Assembly (NCBI GenBank): GCA_024867545.1
Contig: JANFNE010000020.1
Span: forward strand, 1,208,943-1,272,942
Origin: Phytopythium helicoides
Lineage: Eukaryota; Oomycota; Peronosporomycetes; Pythiales; Pythiaceae
Direction: 5' to 3'
Length of the DNA: 64,000 nt
The first letter of the stretch is position 1. Each line of letters begins with the position of its first letter. A program made the translations under genes and the position numbers. The notes under the pieces were generated by a model that saw only the letters and a list, made by a program, of their open reading frames with translations, was not told the DNA's origin and did no database searches. This document shows positions 54,621-64,000 of the stretch, piece by piece.

Positions 54621-55379
54621 AGATTCTGGTAGCTTCCTTGTCGTAGGCATCTGGTGAACATGACCACCACGAGTGCAGTTAGTCAGATAACCCTCAGAAA
54701 AATAAGCATCACTTCCTGCACAAGTTCCCGTGAGCGCTCCACATCTGGTAGCACTTGCTTGGATTCCATACAGTGGTTGAATACACAGACTCCACCCTTC
54801 GATGAACTTGGTGTTGCTCGCCCTTATCTAAGACGCTCACCGTCTCCACGCTCAGCGCAACATGGGATCAACAAGCATATTGTACTACTTGAAAAGTGAG
54901 TACTAGGCACGGTAAAGGGAGAAGCGAGTATTCGGTTAGCGTCCCTGGGGTAGATTTGTGTCCAAGCCACTCATTCTTAGCGCATCGTATATTGAAGGTA
55001 AGTGTATAGGGACACGGAGGTGGTTGGGGCGTGCTCCAGATGTCAAGTTGACCCAGTAACAGCCTCCCTGAATTGTCACTGAAAGGACGCTACTGTTCGC
55101 AGATCGGATCTATGAAGATTTGTTTGGCCAGAGATGAAGCCATTTTTAAAAGGTATATATGCCTCGCTGGCTGAAACATCAGTGGATACTGTTGATACCA
55201 CTCGCCTCCACCTTTCCTTACTAAATATAAGATTAATACTTTTCACTGTCTACCAACATAGCAGTGATGAATGACTGGCTGTGAGGGCGCTATGGAAATT
55301 CAAACTGCTAGTACACTTTAATTATACTGAACAAAAAGTACCATAACAGCCTCTCTTAACTGTTGGGGGTTGCCGAGAT
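54621..55379. other. Unassigned subtelomeric DNA
   Basis: No gene supported. An 81-codon plus-strand ORF (54654-54899) contains mildly protein-like sequence (FDELGVARPYLRRS) and ends next to a GTGAGT, so a gene fragment is possible but not shown. AT-rich further right. Confidence 0.3.
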
Positions 55380-55800
55380 AGGGTGTAGTGATCGCGGCGC
55401 CACCATGCCGAGTCGGCAAGGCGACTCCACGCACTCACCTTGTGCGTCCGCACAGATGAGGTGCGCTGGTGCACCAGCGTGTACGCAGCGTGCAGCACAG
55501 CGACCTACTGGCGTCGTCGAGCGGCACGCAGCAGAGACGCGACCGTCGCACGCATGCAGGCTCGGCATGCGCCTGCAGCGCGACGCATCGCGTCCGCAGC
55601 AAAGCGCAACACGGCCACAGCGCAGCGCACCGCAGCTGCAACGCAGTGCGCCGGCGCTCCCGCAGAGGGGTAGTGTGTTTGTGGTACAGCGCAGCATCTG
55701 GCAGCGCGTAGGGTAGACCCTCCACGGGCGCGCACGCAAACTGCATACATGCATATAGAAAAATATGCAAACCACAGAAAAATGAAAGATAAGAAGAAAA
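55380..55800. repeat. GC-rich degenerate repeat, copy 2
   Basis: Same organisation as the copy at 54291-54620: GCGACGCCACCATGCC-like start, about 200 bp of CGCAGCGCACCGCAGC variants, then CTGCATACATGCATATAG and CCACAGAAAAATG. Divergence is considerable, so the copies are old. Confidence 0.5.
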
Positions 55801-56088
55801 CATCAGAAACATGCATGGAAGCATTGCATGTGTAGGCACGCACCTAGGAAGCGCCTTGGTGACCTGCGGGACTGTGATGAGGTGAGTCGGGGAAACACCC
55901 ACGACGCCTCGGGTCAGCCGGCTTGCACTAGAGCCCGGCTGAGGAACAGGTATAGAGAGCACACAGGCAGGGGCTGGAGCCTGCGTGAACTCTGAGCAAG
56001 CCCTGGACTATGGGAAAAGTCCGAGGCTCGCTCTGATCAGTCTCACGTTGTGTAACCCCTTGCGAGGAGCAGGCCCTTTTGATCGGGT

Positions 56089-57177
56089 TGTCGTAACACG
56101 CCCAGATAGGAATCTAGGCTGCCACCACAGCTCACTCGGACACACAGATCACTACGCTAGTGACAAGAAGATATGCACGTGCACGCGGCAAACGTATGAA
56201 CGCAAGCCGCGCGCACTCGGGTGGTCTCTGTCTTTATAGGCCCAGACCTCGAGCCTTATATACGAGCTAAAAGAATACACGCTTCGAGCCGACAGACACT
56301 CGTCGATCTGCCGGCCGAGCACTCACACACACCAAATGTAGAGCTAAGCTACTGTAGAGGGGGAATGAACACCGGGGAGACCGGGAATACACCGGGGAGA
56401 CCGGACTTACCTCTGCGCGAGCGGGCTACCCTCCCGCCGCGCGATACGTAGTACGCCGAGGCTGCGTACCAGTGAGAGAGAACGCGGCAGCGCTAAGCCT
56501 GCGCCGCCGGTGAACGAAGGTGTCGAGCGCCTCCGGGGTGTGTGCTCCAAGGCAAAAGCGGAAGTTTTTTATTATGTATGAAATATGTAAAGCCTAAGAC
56601 ACAGAGGTGGCTCCCCTAGGGAGAGCCTCCTGTCCACAAGAATCGTATGAGCAAACACCTAGTAAGCAATCAATGAGGCACGGCAGCTGGTGGGTACACA
56701 TCCCACGGTCAGGTCATCCGCCTCGTGTCTCACCGTTATCCGATCGTCTGGACCGGGCCGATCGGCTTAGGCTCGGTGTAGGCCGGGCCGATCGGCTCAG
56801 GCTCGGTGTAGGCCGGGCCGATAGGCTCAGGCCCGGGGTAGGCCGGGCCGATCGGCTCAGGCCCGGGGTGGACCGGGCCGATAGGCTCAGACCAGTAGAC
56901 CGAGCCAGCTGTCCAAACTGGCAGACCGAGCCGACGAGCCTGGGCCTGGGTGGAGTCAAACAGAGCTCGGATGAAACCGATCTCGGCAGGCTTGAGTGTG
57001 GCCAGGCTGACCTCGGCTCAGGCTGCACTGGTGCTGCCTAGCTTGGGCTGGACCAAATCCGACGAATCCCAGCCCGGGCAAGTCAGCCTATAGGCTTAGC
57101 CGAGGCGCCCCGTGCCGAGCCGCGAGGTAGCTTGTCTCACACGTCGCAGATCTGGGACACGCATGGAATTCGTGGCA
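56089..57177 (+). mobile_element. Probable LTR of a retrotransposon (solo or truncated)
   Basis: The segment begins TGTCGTAACACGCC and ends AATTCGTGGCA, giving TG...CA ends over 1,089 bp. Eleven bases after the end lies TGGTACCAAATTCTGGGGC (from 57188), which resembles a tRNA primer-binding site. Read on the other strand, the same place is a purine run next to TG, so orientation is not certain. No reverse transcriptase, integrase or second LTR is found nearby. The LTR contains a TATA-like TATATACGAG (about 56260) and a minisatellite. Confidence 0.4.
56751..56890 (+). repeat. 30-bp minisatellite, about 4.7 units
   Basis: Units of GACCGGGCCGATCGGCTTAG plus GCTCGGTGTA with a few substitutions (GCCCGGGGTA, ATAGGCTCAG). 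They lie inside the putative LTR. The repeat gives false ORFs on both strands. Confidence 0.9.
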
Positions 57178-58477
57178 TTCCCCCACTTGGTACCAAATTC
57201 TGGGGCTGCCTCATCACAGGACTAAGAGCGCAGTAGTTAGTAAAGCTCAAAATAAAATCCGCTTCCAAGCAAGTAAGTGCTCCCGACATAGGGTGTGCAC
57301 GGCAATTGTTAACGCCATTTGATGCCGTCTACATTTCTGTAGCTCACTGCAAATACTTATTTTATAACCCCCAACCACATACGTCTATACAAATGCATAG
57401 ACAAATAGCAGCTGTTGTAAGGGCGTGCCCAGCTGTTCAGATGAGTTCAGAACAAGCGGCTGACTACTATACAACAATCAAGTTCAGACATCAACAACTA
57501 GCTACATCGCGACGTCGTGTCGGACGAATGAGGGAACATTGTCGGATCGGACACTACAGTACCTCACTCTGAACATTCTGAGCGCACGCAGCAGCAATTA
57601 GGAGGCTTGGGTGCGGGATTCGCGCCGCGCGCCTTAGGCCTCACAAAAAACGCGATGACCGCGTTAGTAATTAGGTTCGTTGAATAAAATGCATACGCTT
57701 AAGTTATAGCAATGAATCCGCGCGCTCATGCCGCAATGTCGCTTTGGCCATTTCGCAACCTGACATGAAGCGCCCCAGCACTTTTGGCCAGCTCTTCCGC
57801 CACAACAAGCGCCTGCGACATAAGAATGAGAATCTCTGTCGCGAGGACGCAGACCTGCGCGACTACCTCAAGCAGTGAGAGTTATCCCAAACTACGAGGG
57901 CGCCATCACCTGATGTTTGGCTCCGACTTGTAGTTGGGCACGAATGCAAATGGGTGAGTTCAAATGCGCATTCTGATTGTCGTCAAATCCCACCGCATGA
58001 ATTGTCGGCTGAATTGTATTGGTGTGACAGCTGCCATCAAATTCAAAGCCTGGGAGGTCTGATAACTGAAGTGTTCTTCCTTCAACTTCGGTTCGCTCGG
58101 CAAAGTCTTTGAAGCGTTGCATATCGCAGACATGATGAGTATCGAATGATGGTAGTGGCACAGGGTGTTAATTAAAATATGTTGGATTTCTTCTAAACCC
58201 CGGTTTTCAGCGCCAGCGGCACTGACCCGCTGTTGCCACACATGACAATCCGTTTTGTATTCCCTTTTATAGTATAGTAATACTAACATGAACTTAGGTG
58301 TTGCTCGACCGCAGCACAGGGAGCGACTCCATCGCGCTGCGACTCCCGCTATATTCGTGCGTTGACACCTCCGCATATGTCAAGCGAGCCTGAAGGGACG
58401 CAACTTCAGGATCAAGGACGAAATGTCGCGATCCAAGGCACATACAATATGAACTTGAGCGTACAGTTATAGTCGAT
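57178..58477. other. Unassigned region with two small ORFs
   Basis: Possible internal remnant of the LTR element, then unassigned DNA. A 37-codon ORF at 57765-57878 (plus) reads MKRPSTFGQLFRHNKRLRHK and looks like the end of a basic coiled-coil protein. A minus-strand ORF at 57892-58161 (89 aa) has protein-like sequence (RFKDFAERTEVEGRTLQLSD) that I cannot place. Both may be fragments of decayed genes. Telomere-associated repeats begin at 58478. Confidence 0.3.
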
Positions 58478-58506
58478 GGGGTTTAGGGTTTAGGGAACTT
58501 AAACAG
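58478..58506 (+). repeat. Interstitial telomere tract A
   Basis: Two TTTAGGG units followed by AACTTAAACAG. The same junction occurs at 60575 and 62820. It marks the left edge of the telomere-associated module set. Confidence 0.85.
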
Positions 58507-58635
58507 GGGAGGACAATGGCCCATTTCATACAAACTTCAAGATAAAATGGGGAGGACAATGGCCATCCCTCCCCGGAGCCATTGTCCTCCCCTTTTTATC
58601 TTGACTTTTGTATGAAATGAGCCATTGTCCTCCCC
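58506..58635. repeat. Long hairpin A (about 58-bp arms)
   Basis: Near-palindrome centred at about 58570. The outer 15 bp (GGGGAGGACAATGGC / GCCATTGTCCTCCCC) pair perfectly and the remaining 43 bp pair with about four mismatches around a short CATCCCTCCCCGGA loop. It directly follows interstitial telomere tract A. Confidence 0.85.
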
Positions 58636-60071
58636 GAGCGCAATGTCCTCCCCCTTAACTATGGAAATTCCCTATATGTGGGCCCTTGATGGAAACTCCG
58701 ATACAAAAACTAAACCTCACCCACGGTACTACCGCAAAGCCATACAGTATGTAACAACGATGTCACTGGAATGTTGCCAGACTATTGGCAATTGTGTTGT
58801 ACATTGTGCAGGTAGTAAAACGACATGTACTGCTACCGTAGCAAGTTGATGGAAGTGAATGGCACACAGGCAAGTTATTCTCAATCAAGCAACCATTGCT
58901 ATTCTTGTTATCAAGAAGTGTGTGACTGTCAATATCATTCATGTAAGCTGAGGGACTGACGACATGTACCAATTCAAACACACGTACAGAACATGAAGCA
59001 AGTTCAACTGATGGACAGTCAAGTATCAAGAAAACAAAACAGACTTGGTATAGCAGTGGGCGACTGTGAATAGATACGAGAAACAATACGTGTTTGTGAA
59101 CCTGATGTCACCAAGGTACACATGTGGAACATACCATGAGCGAGTGTAATCCAACATCTTCGATTGGTCCGCAATGAAATCAAACGCCATGAGATGTCAC
59201 CAATGGATAATCGACTGACATGTGATGGATGACAAGCTGTGACAGCTACTTCACGATCAATACTTGATGGTTAAATGGACTGAGACGTGACGAGTTGTGT
59301 CTGAGTTGAGACACCATTGCTAGCTAGAGCTCACCTAGTTGATCGGCAAGGGAACTGATATGAAGCATGTAATGAAGATGAAGTATACCAAACTGAAGCA
59401 CATGATTCACTATGCCGTGAAGTGTGGAAAGAAGATGATGAACTAGCACACCAATTGATAGCGACGAACTCCACTTCACCGACGCAGCTATTCTCTTTCC
59501 AAAATATATACCAAGTAACTTTGAAGCAAATGTGCGCTGTGATTGATGCTTTGGACAGTGCTATGAACTGTGTGTAGCCATAGCGATTGGAACTGTACTT
59601 AATCATGCAGTGCGAATCTTGCTTTGAACCAAGTGGAAATGAACCGACACCATGTCGGTGCTGGAGTGTAAGCTGAATTGGCACGTGTTCGCGACGATGA
59701 GTGTGAGAAGAGGTGAGTCGTTATCTCGGATCATGATGGAAAGCAATTACTTTGTACGTGTCCTCGCTCGGTGATACTTGTTGACCAGTAAAATGGAGGA
59801 GAGTATGATGAAAGAGAATTGTATGGCTTTGAGCGTTTGATGGTGTATGTTGTGATGATTTGTGCAGACGAGGTGAGGCAACAAGAGAACGCAGAGATGG
59901 ATAGTTGTAGGCAGATGGTATCGACCGAGTGATAGCGATGGTGTATATGAGTGTAGAATGTGAAAACGCTCAAGATTGTAAGGGTGTGGCATGGTTGGTA
60001 TGTCGATAACGATGTTGTCAGTGTGCAGTAGAATCCATCTATGATTGATTCAATGTGACGGTATGATGAGG
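58636..60071. repeat. Telomere-associated module A
   Basis: AT-richer, gene-free DNA. Its first 1.1 kb is homologous, with divergence, to 60734-61900. A well conserved landmark is CCCACGGTACTACC (about 58719, 60431 and 60818). ORFs are not conserved between copies. Confidence 0.6.
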
Positions 60072-60187
60072 AGATAAAGCACATGTGAGTACGCGCACGA
60101 AGTTGTGTAGTGATAGGTGAAAACCCGGTGTGGTGTATGATTAGGGTTTTGAAATATATCGGTAAGAAATTGGTAAGAAATATGTAA
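60072..60187 (+). repeat. Pre-telomeric module, internal copy
   Basis: Contains ACGCGCAC, GAAAACCCGGTGTG, TATGATTAGGGTTT and AAATATATCGGTAAGAAAT in the same order and spacing as 63572-63700, which abuts the true telomere. Here it abuts the interstitial head-to-head telomere scar. Confidence 0.8.
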
Positions 60188-60211
60188 GTTTAGGGTTTAG
60201 GGTCCCTAAAC
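60188..60211. repeat. Interstitial telomere tract B, head-to-head scar
   Basis: Reads GTTTAGGGTTTAGGGT then CCCTAAAC: two forward telomere units meet an inverted CCCTAAA after a single T. This is the structure left by an end-to-end telomere joining or a fold-back repair. Confidence 0.8.
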
Positions 60212-60216
60212 AGTAT

Positions 60217-60338
60217 ATGACATTGGGCAATTATACTTGAAATTTGTATCCAAACCCTAATGACATTGGGCAACCCTCCTCGGACCCAATGTCATATAGA
60301 TTTTAATACAAATTTCAAGTATAATTGCCCAATGTCAT
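60217..60338. repeat. Long hairpin B (perfect 33-bp outer stem)
   Basis: The 33 bases from 60217 are the exact reverse complement of the last 33 bases before 60339 (ends ATGACATTGGGC / GCCCAATGTCAT). A second inner stem (TGACATTGGG / CCCAATGTCA) lies inside, with a loop CAACCCTCCTCGGA. Part of the right arm (TACAAATTTCAAGTATAATT) is repeated once more at about 60368-60390. Confidence 0.9.
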
Positions 60339-60574
60339 GCTGTCGCGCAGTGTCGTATAGATTTCAATACAAATTTCAAGTATAATTGCCCACGGGTATA
60401 ACATCCGATACAAAAATGAAAACCCACCCACGGTACTACCACAAAGCCATACTGTACAGAACAACGATGTCACCGGAATGTTGCCAGATTATTGGCAGTT
60501 GTGTTGTACATTGTGTGGGTAGTAAAAACCACAAGTACTGCGACCGCAGCAAATAGATGGAAGTGAATGATATA

Positions 60575-60600
60575 CAGGGTTTAGGGTTTAGGGAACTTAA
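60575..60600 (+). repeat. Interstitial telomere tract C
   Basis: ACAGGGTTTAGGGTTTAGGG followed by AACTTAAACAG; same junction as tract A, 2,093 bp further on. Confidence 0.85.
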
Positions 60601-60603
60601 ACA

Positions 60604-60733
60604 GGAGAGGACAATGACCCATTTCATACAAATTTCAAGATAAAAAGGGGAGGACAATGGCCATCCCTCCCCGGAGCCATTGTCCTCCCCTTTTTATCTT
60701 GACTTTTGTATGAAATGAGCCATTGTCCTCCCC
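60604..60733. repeat. Long hairpin C, copy of hairpin A
   Basis: Almost identical to hairpin A, offset by about 2,098 bp, with the same loop and arm lengths. Differences are mostly in the left outer arm (GGAGAGGACAATGACC). Confidence 0.85.
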
Positions 60734-61917
60734 GAGCGCAATGTCCTCCCCCTTAACTATGGATATTACCTATATGTGGGCCCTTGATGGAAACTCCGAT
60801 ACAAAAACTAAACCTCACCCACGGTACTACCACAATGCCATACAGTATGGAACAGCGATGTCACTGGAATGTTGCCAGATTATTGGCAATTGTGTTGTAC
60901 ATTGTGTGGATAGTAAAACCACATGTACTGCCACCGTAGCAAGTAGACGGATGTAAATGCTACACAGGCAAGTTGTTCTCAATCGAGCAACAAGATATTG
61001 CTATTCTTGTGGATACGTACGTGACTATCAATATACACTGCGTAACTGATGAACTGACAGCATGTAAGATTGCACACACACAAATAGAACGCCACGCAGA
61101 TTGAAATGATGGACAATCAAGTATCAATGAAACTAAACAGACTGACATGACAGTTGGTGAGTGTGAATGGAGAAGCGAAACAACAATACGTGTTCCCATG
61201 CACCAATCCAAAGGCACAGACAAAACATCAAGCAAATACAACTGGTCTACAACCAAGTATATAGAAAACAAAACATACTTGACAGTGGGCGAGTGTGAAT
61301 GCATAAGAGAAACAACACGAATTCGTGAACGTGATGTCACCAAGGTACTCTTGTGGATTATAATATGCGTGAGTATGATCGTACACATTGAAGATCAGCA
61401 ATCAAACCACACGCCATGAGATTCTTCCAATAAATAATTGAGTGATATGTGGCAGATGACAACATGTGATAGCTTCTTGAGCAATACTTGATGATCATAT
61501 GCACTGAGATGTGTTGCCTTAGTGTTCTAAGATGATGCGACATTGATGACTACAGTTCAATTAGTTGATCATCAAGTGCATTCATGCGATGCATGTAATG
61601 CAGTGAACCAAACAACAGCGCGTGATTCACTACACAACGAACTGTAAACAGAACATGTTGACCGAACATACCGGTTATTAGCGAATTACCTGACTTCACA
61701 TACGTGTTTATTCGCTTTCGACAATCAATGCCAGGTATTTTGAAAGCAACCTGCCTGCGTTGTGCGTTATGATTCCGGGTACGTGAAGTGTATACACAAT
61801 GTTTGAAAGTGGGTATTATGATAAAGAGAAGATCATGTTTGAACCGAGTAGACGAACGAATACCATATCGGTGCTGATGTGTTAGCAGAGCTGTGACGTA
61901 TGCGCTAGCATGAGTAG
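60734..61917. repeat. Telomere-associated module C
   Basis: Diverged copy of module A. It contains an extra internal duplication of about 170 bp: two blocks that include GTGAGTGTGAATG / GCGAGTGTGAATG near 61155 and 61285. No gene supported. A TATATATACTATATATATAC tract lies at about 61935 just to the right. Confidence 0.55.
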
Positions 61918-62080
61918 TTGGCGACCCGTGCCTTTATATATACTATATATATACTATGCGGAATGAACGTTCATTCGGGGTTCCGTGGTGCCGTAATATT
62001 GCGTAAATTACCGGGTTTTGTTTGCATTTGTTGCCGTAATTTCCTTGATTCGAGCCGTAATAAACCCGTATTTTACGAAC

Positions 62081-62813
62081 AGGGTTTAGAGACTGTGTCC
62101 CTGGAGATCCAGCCAGCCAATCTTTCTGAAAATTTGGGAGGATACGTACGAAAGCTGTACGGACTCGGACGACAAGTCGAATTTCCGGAAATAACTCTGG
62201 AACTTTATCAAAAACTGCGAAAACTAATATATCAGAATCCAACCAGCCGATTTCGATTTTTCTTTTTCCAACGTACTCAGCGTGGTCGATTTAGTGGGGG
62301 TAGCATGTTTCAGAAGTTCAATATGAAAAGTATTAGCTGAGATATGGAGGAAACGTATACTCAGAGTATACTGTTCGGATTGGGTATAGTATCAACCGGA
62401 ATATACACTCCATGTGTATAACGCTATACACTACTGACGTATACACACTGATGCCGTATAATATACACATGAGCTGTATACATATACGGCCAGGTATCCT
62501 ACCTGTGTATAGTGACTCTGTCACATACTGCCACGACAATAGAGTGACAACAGGCACCACCCTGTATAGTAGTACAACCCTTCAATAGAACCACCCTCTA
62601 CAGTGAACACCTCTGTATCAGAACCCTCTCAAACCTGTTTGGGCAACACAGTACTTGCAGTATCATAACGCCCACCTGCTGCGCATTCAGTTTGCGTGTG
62701 TTTGGGACACACTGGATTCACAGACAAGAGGAATGGACAATATAGTGGTGTGAGGATGATTTGAATGAAGATGACAGTTTGAAGTAGTTGGCGAGATTCA
62801 TTTATTCAAAGTA
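62081..62813. repeat. Subtelomeric 732-bp unit E, copy 1
   Basis: Direct repeat with an offset of 758 bp to copy 2. Starts AGGGTTTAGAGACTG and ends TTCATTTATTCAAAGT. The right two-thirds is almost identical between copies. A 140-codon ORF (61918-62340) covers its left part, but copy 2 has in-frame damage (GATCTAG), arguing against coding function. Confidence 0.85.
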
Positions 62814-62838
62814 GGGTTTAGGGTTTGGGAACTTAAAC
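62814..62838 (+). repeat. Interstitial telomere tract D
   Basis: AGGGTTTAGGGTTTGGG then AACTTAAACAG; it separates the two 732-bp units and shares the AACTTAAACAG suffix with tracts A and C. Confidence 0.85.
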
Positions 62839-63571
62839 AGGGTTTAGAGACTGATCCCCTGGAGATCTAGCCAGCCAATCTTTATGAAAATTTGGGAGGA
62901 TACGTACAAAACCTGTACGGACTCGGACGACAAGTCGAATTTCCGGAAATAACTCTGGAACTTTATCAAAAACTGCGAAAACTAATATATCAGAATCCAA
63001 CCAGCCGATTTCGATTTTTCTTTTTCCAGCGTACTCAGCGTGGTCGATTTAGTGGGGGTAGCACGTTTCAGAAGTTCAATATGAAAAGTATTAGCTGAGA
63101 TATGGAGGAAACGTATACTCAGAGTATACTGTTCGGATTGGGTATAGTATCAACCGGAATATACACTCCATGTGTATAACAATATACACTACTGACGTAT
63201 ACACACTGATGCCGTATAATATACACATGAGCTGTATACATATACGGCCAGGTATCCTACCTGTGTATAGTGACTCTGTCACATACTGCCACGACAATAG
63301 AGTGACAACAGGCACCACCCTGTATAGTAGTACAACCCTTCAATAGAACCACCCTCTACAGTGAACATCTCAGTAACAGAACCCTCTCAAACCTGTTTGG
63401 ACAACACAGTACTTGCAGTATCATAACGCCCACCTGCTGCGCATTCAGTTTGCGTGCGTTTGGGACACACTGGATTCACAGACAAGAGGAATGGACAATA
63501 TAGTGGTGTGAGGATGATTTGAATGAAGATGACAGTTTGAAGTAGTTGGCGAGATTCATTTATTCAAAGTG
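62839..63571. repeat. Subtelomeric 732-bp unit E, copy 2
   Basis: Second direct copy of unit E, ending at the same base (TTCAAAGT) where the pre-telomeric module starts. Confidence 0.85.
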
Positions 63572-63700
63572 ATAAACGCATGCGATATTGATGTGATTAC
63601 GCGCACAAAGCTGTGTAGCAGTATTTGAAAACCCGGTGTGTAGTATGATTAGGGTTTGGAAATATATCGGTAAGAAATTGGTAAGAATGTGTAAATTACA
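63572..63700 (+). repeat. Pre-telomeric module, terminal copy
   Basis: Homologous to 60072-60187 and placed immediately before the terminal telomere array. It includes GAAAACCCGGTGTG and AAATATATCGGTAAGAAAT. Confidence 0.8.
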
Positions 63701-63710
63701 AACAGGGGTT

Positions 63711-64000
63711 AGTAGGGTTTAGGGTTTAGGGTTTAGGATTTAGGATTTAGGATTTAGGGTTTAGGGTTTAGGGTTTAGGGTTTAGGGTTTAGGGTTTAGG
63801 GTTTAGGGTTTAGGGTTTAGGGTTTAGGGTTTAGGGTTTAGGGTTTAGGGTTTAGGGTTTAGGGTTTAGGGTTTAGGGTTTAGGGTTTAGGGTTTAGGGT
63901 TTAGGGTTTAGGGTTTAGGGTTTAGGGTTTAGGGTTTAGGGTTTAGGGTTTAGGGTTTAGGGTTTAGGGTTTAGGGTTTAGGGTTTAGGGTTTAGGGTTT
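63711..64000 (+). repeat. Terminal telomere array (TTTAGGG)n
   Basis: About 41 units of TTTAGGG running to the end of the window with the G-rich strand 5'->3' outward, as at a right chromosome end. Three consecutive TTTAGGA variants sit near the inner edge (about 63732-63756), as is usual for degenerate proximal telomere repeats. The array is cut off by the window edge. Confidence 0.98.

Noticed and set aside
61918..62340. 140-aa ORF with an FRFFFFQRTQRG segment as a subtelomeric gene
   Set aside because: The frame is not maintained in the duplicated unit (stop in GATCTAG, altered start) and the region is made of repeats; no known domain.
53838..63700. RXLR or CRN effector genes, often expected in Phytophthora subtelomeres
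   Set aside because: No ORF with a signal peptide followed by an RXLR/EER or LFLAK motif was found.

Overview
The window is the right-hand end of an oomycete chromosome, most likely from a Phytophthora-type (Peronosporales) genome. It ends in about 290 bp of (TTTAGGG)n, with the G-rich strand running off the right edge. Genes are compact and GC-rich. They carry few introns, mostly 55-80 nt, lie 100-250 bp apart, and encode flagellar, Ca2+-signalling and ankyrin/TKL-kinase proteins of kinds known in oomycetes. No species can be named from this sequence alone.

Left part (1-22.3 kb), mixed gene and accessory region: a giant ankyrin-repeat protein with two kinase domains (minus strand); two apparently identical head-to-tail copies of a 2,921-bp Crypton-type tyrosine-recombinase transposon, each with an intact one-intron gene; a PDZ protein broken by a 1-bp shift; a PP2C phosphatase with a probable N-myristoylation signal; a gene-poor stretch with one decayed coiled-coil gene; an oomycete member of the IFI6/IFI27 (ISG12) membrane family; and a C2 plus EF-hand protein made by splicing two ORFs.

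Central part (22.9-53.8 kb), dense conserved housekeeping block: PEX5 (peroxisome import), DNAAF1/LRRC50 (dynein arm assembly), an 8.7-kb VPS13-like lipid-transfer gene with four EF-hands, a NOG1-like GTPase in eight exons, C53/CDK5RAP3 (UFMylation and ER-phagy), cytoplasmic dynein intermediate chain, a PDZ protein, a SCYL1-type pseudokinase, a choline/ethanolamine phosphotransferase, Ku70, and an oligopeptidase B-like S9 peptidase. C53/dynein IC and PDZ/SCYL1 are divergent pairs with 125- and 156-bp shared promoters. Genes from about 42.9 to 53.2 kb carry at least a dozen small indels that break otherwise conserved reading frames. None was seen in the genes from 22.9 to 42.5 kb. Residual assembly errors or subtelomeric decay are the two explanations.

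Right part (53.8-64 kb), subtelomere: no convincing gene. It holds two related GC-rich repeats, a probable solo or truncated LTR with a 30-bp minisatellite, and then a mosaic of telomere-associated modules. Four short interstitial telomere tracts each sit at a module boundary. One is a head-to-head TTTAGGG/CCCTAAA scar. Three are followed by long hairpins (arms 33-58 nt). A roughly 120-bp pre-telomeric module abuts both the real telomere and the interstitial scar, marking a probable fossil chromosome end. This mosaic is the most likely undescribed structure in the window.
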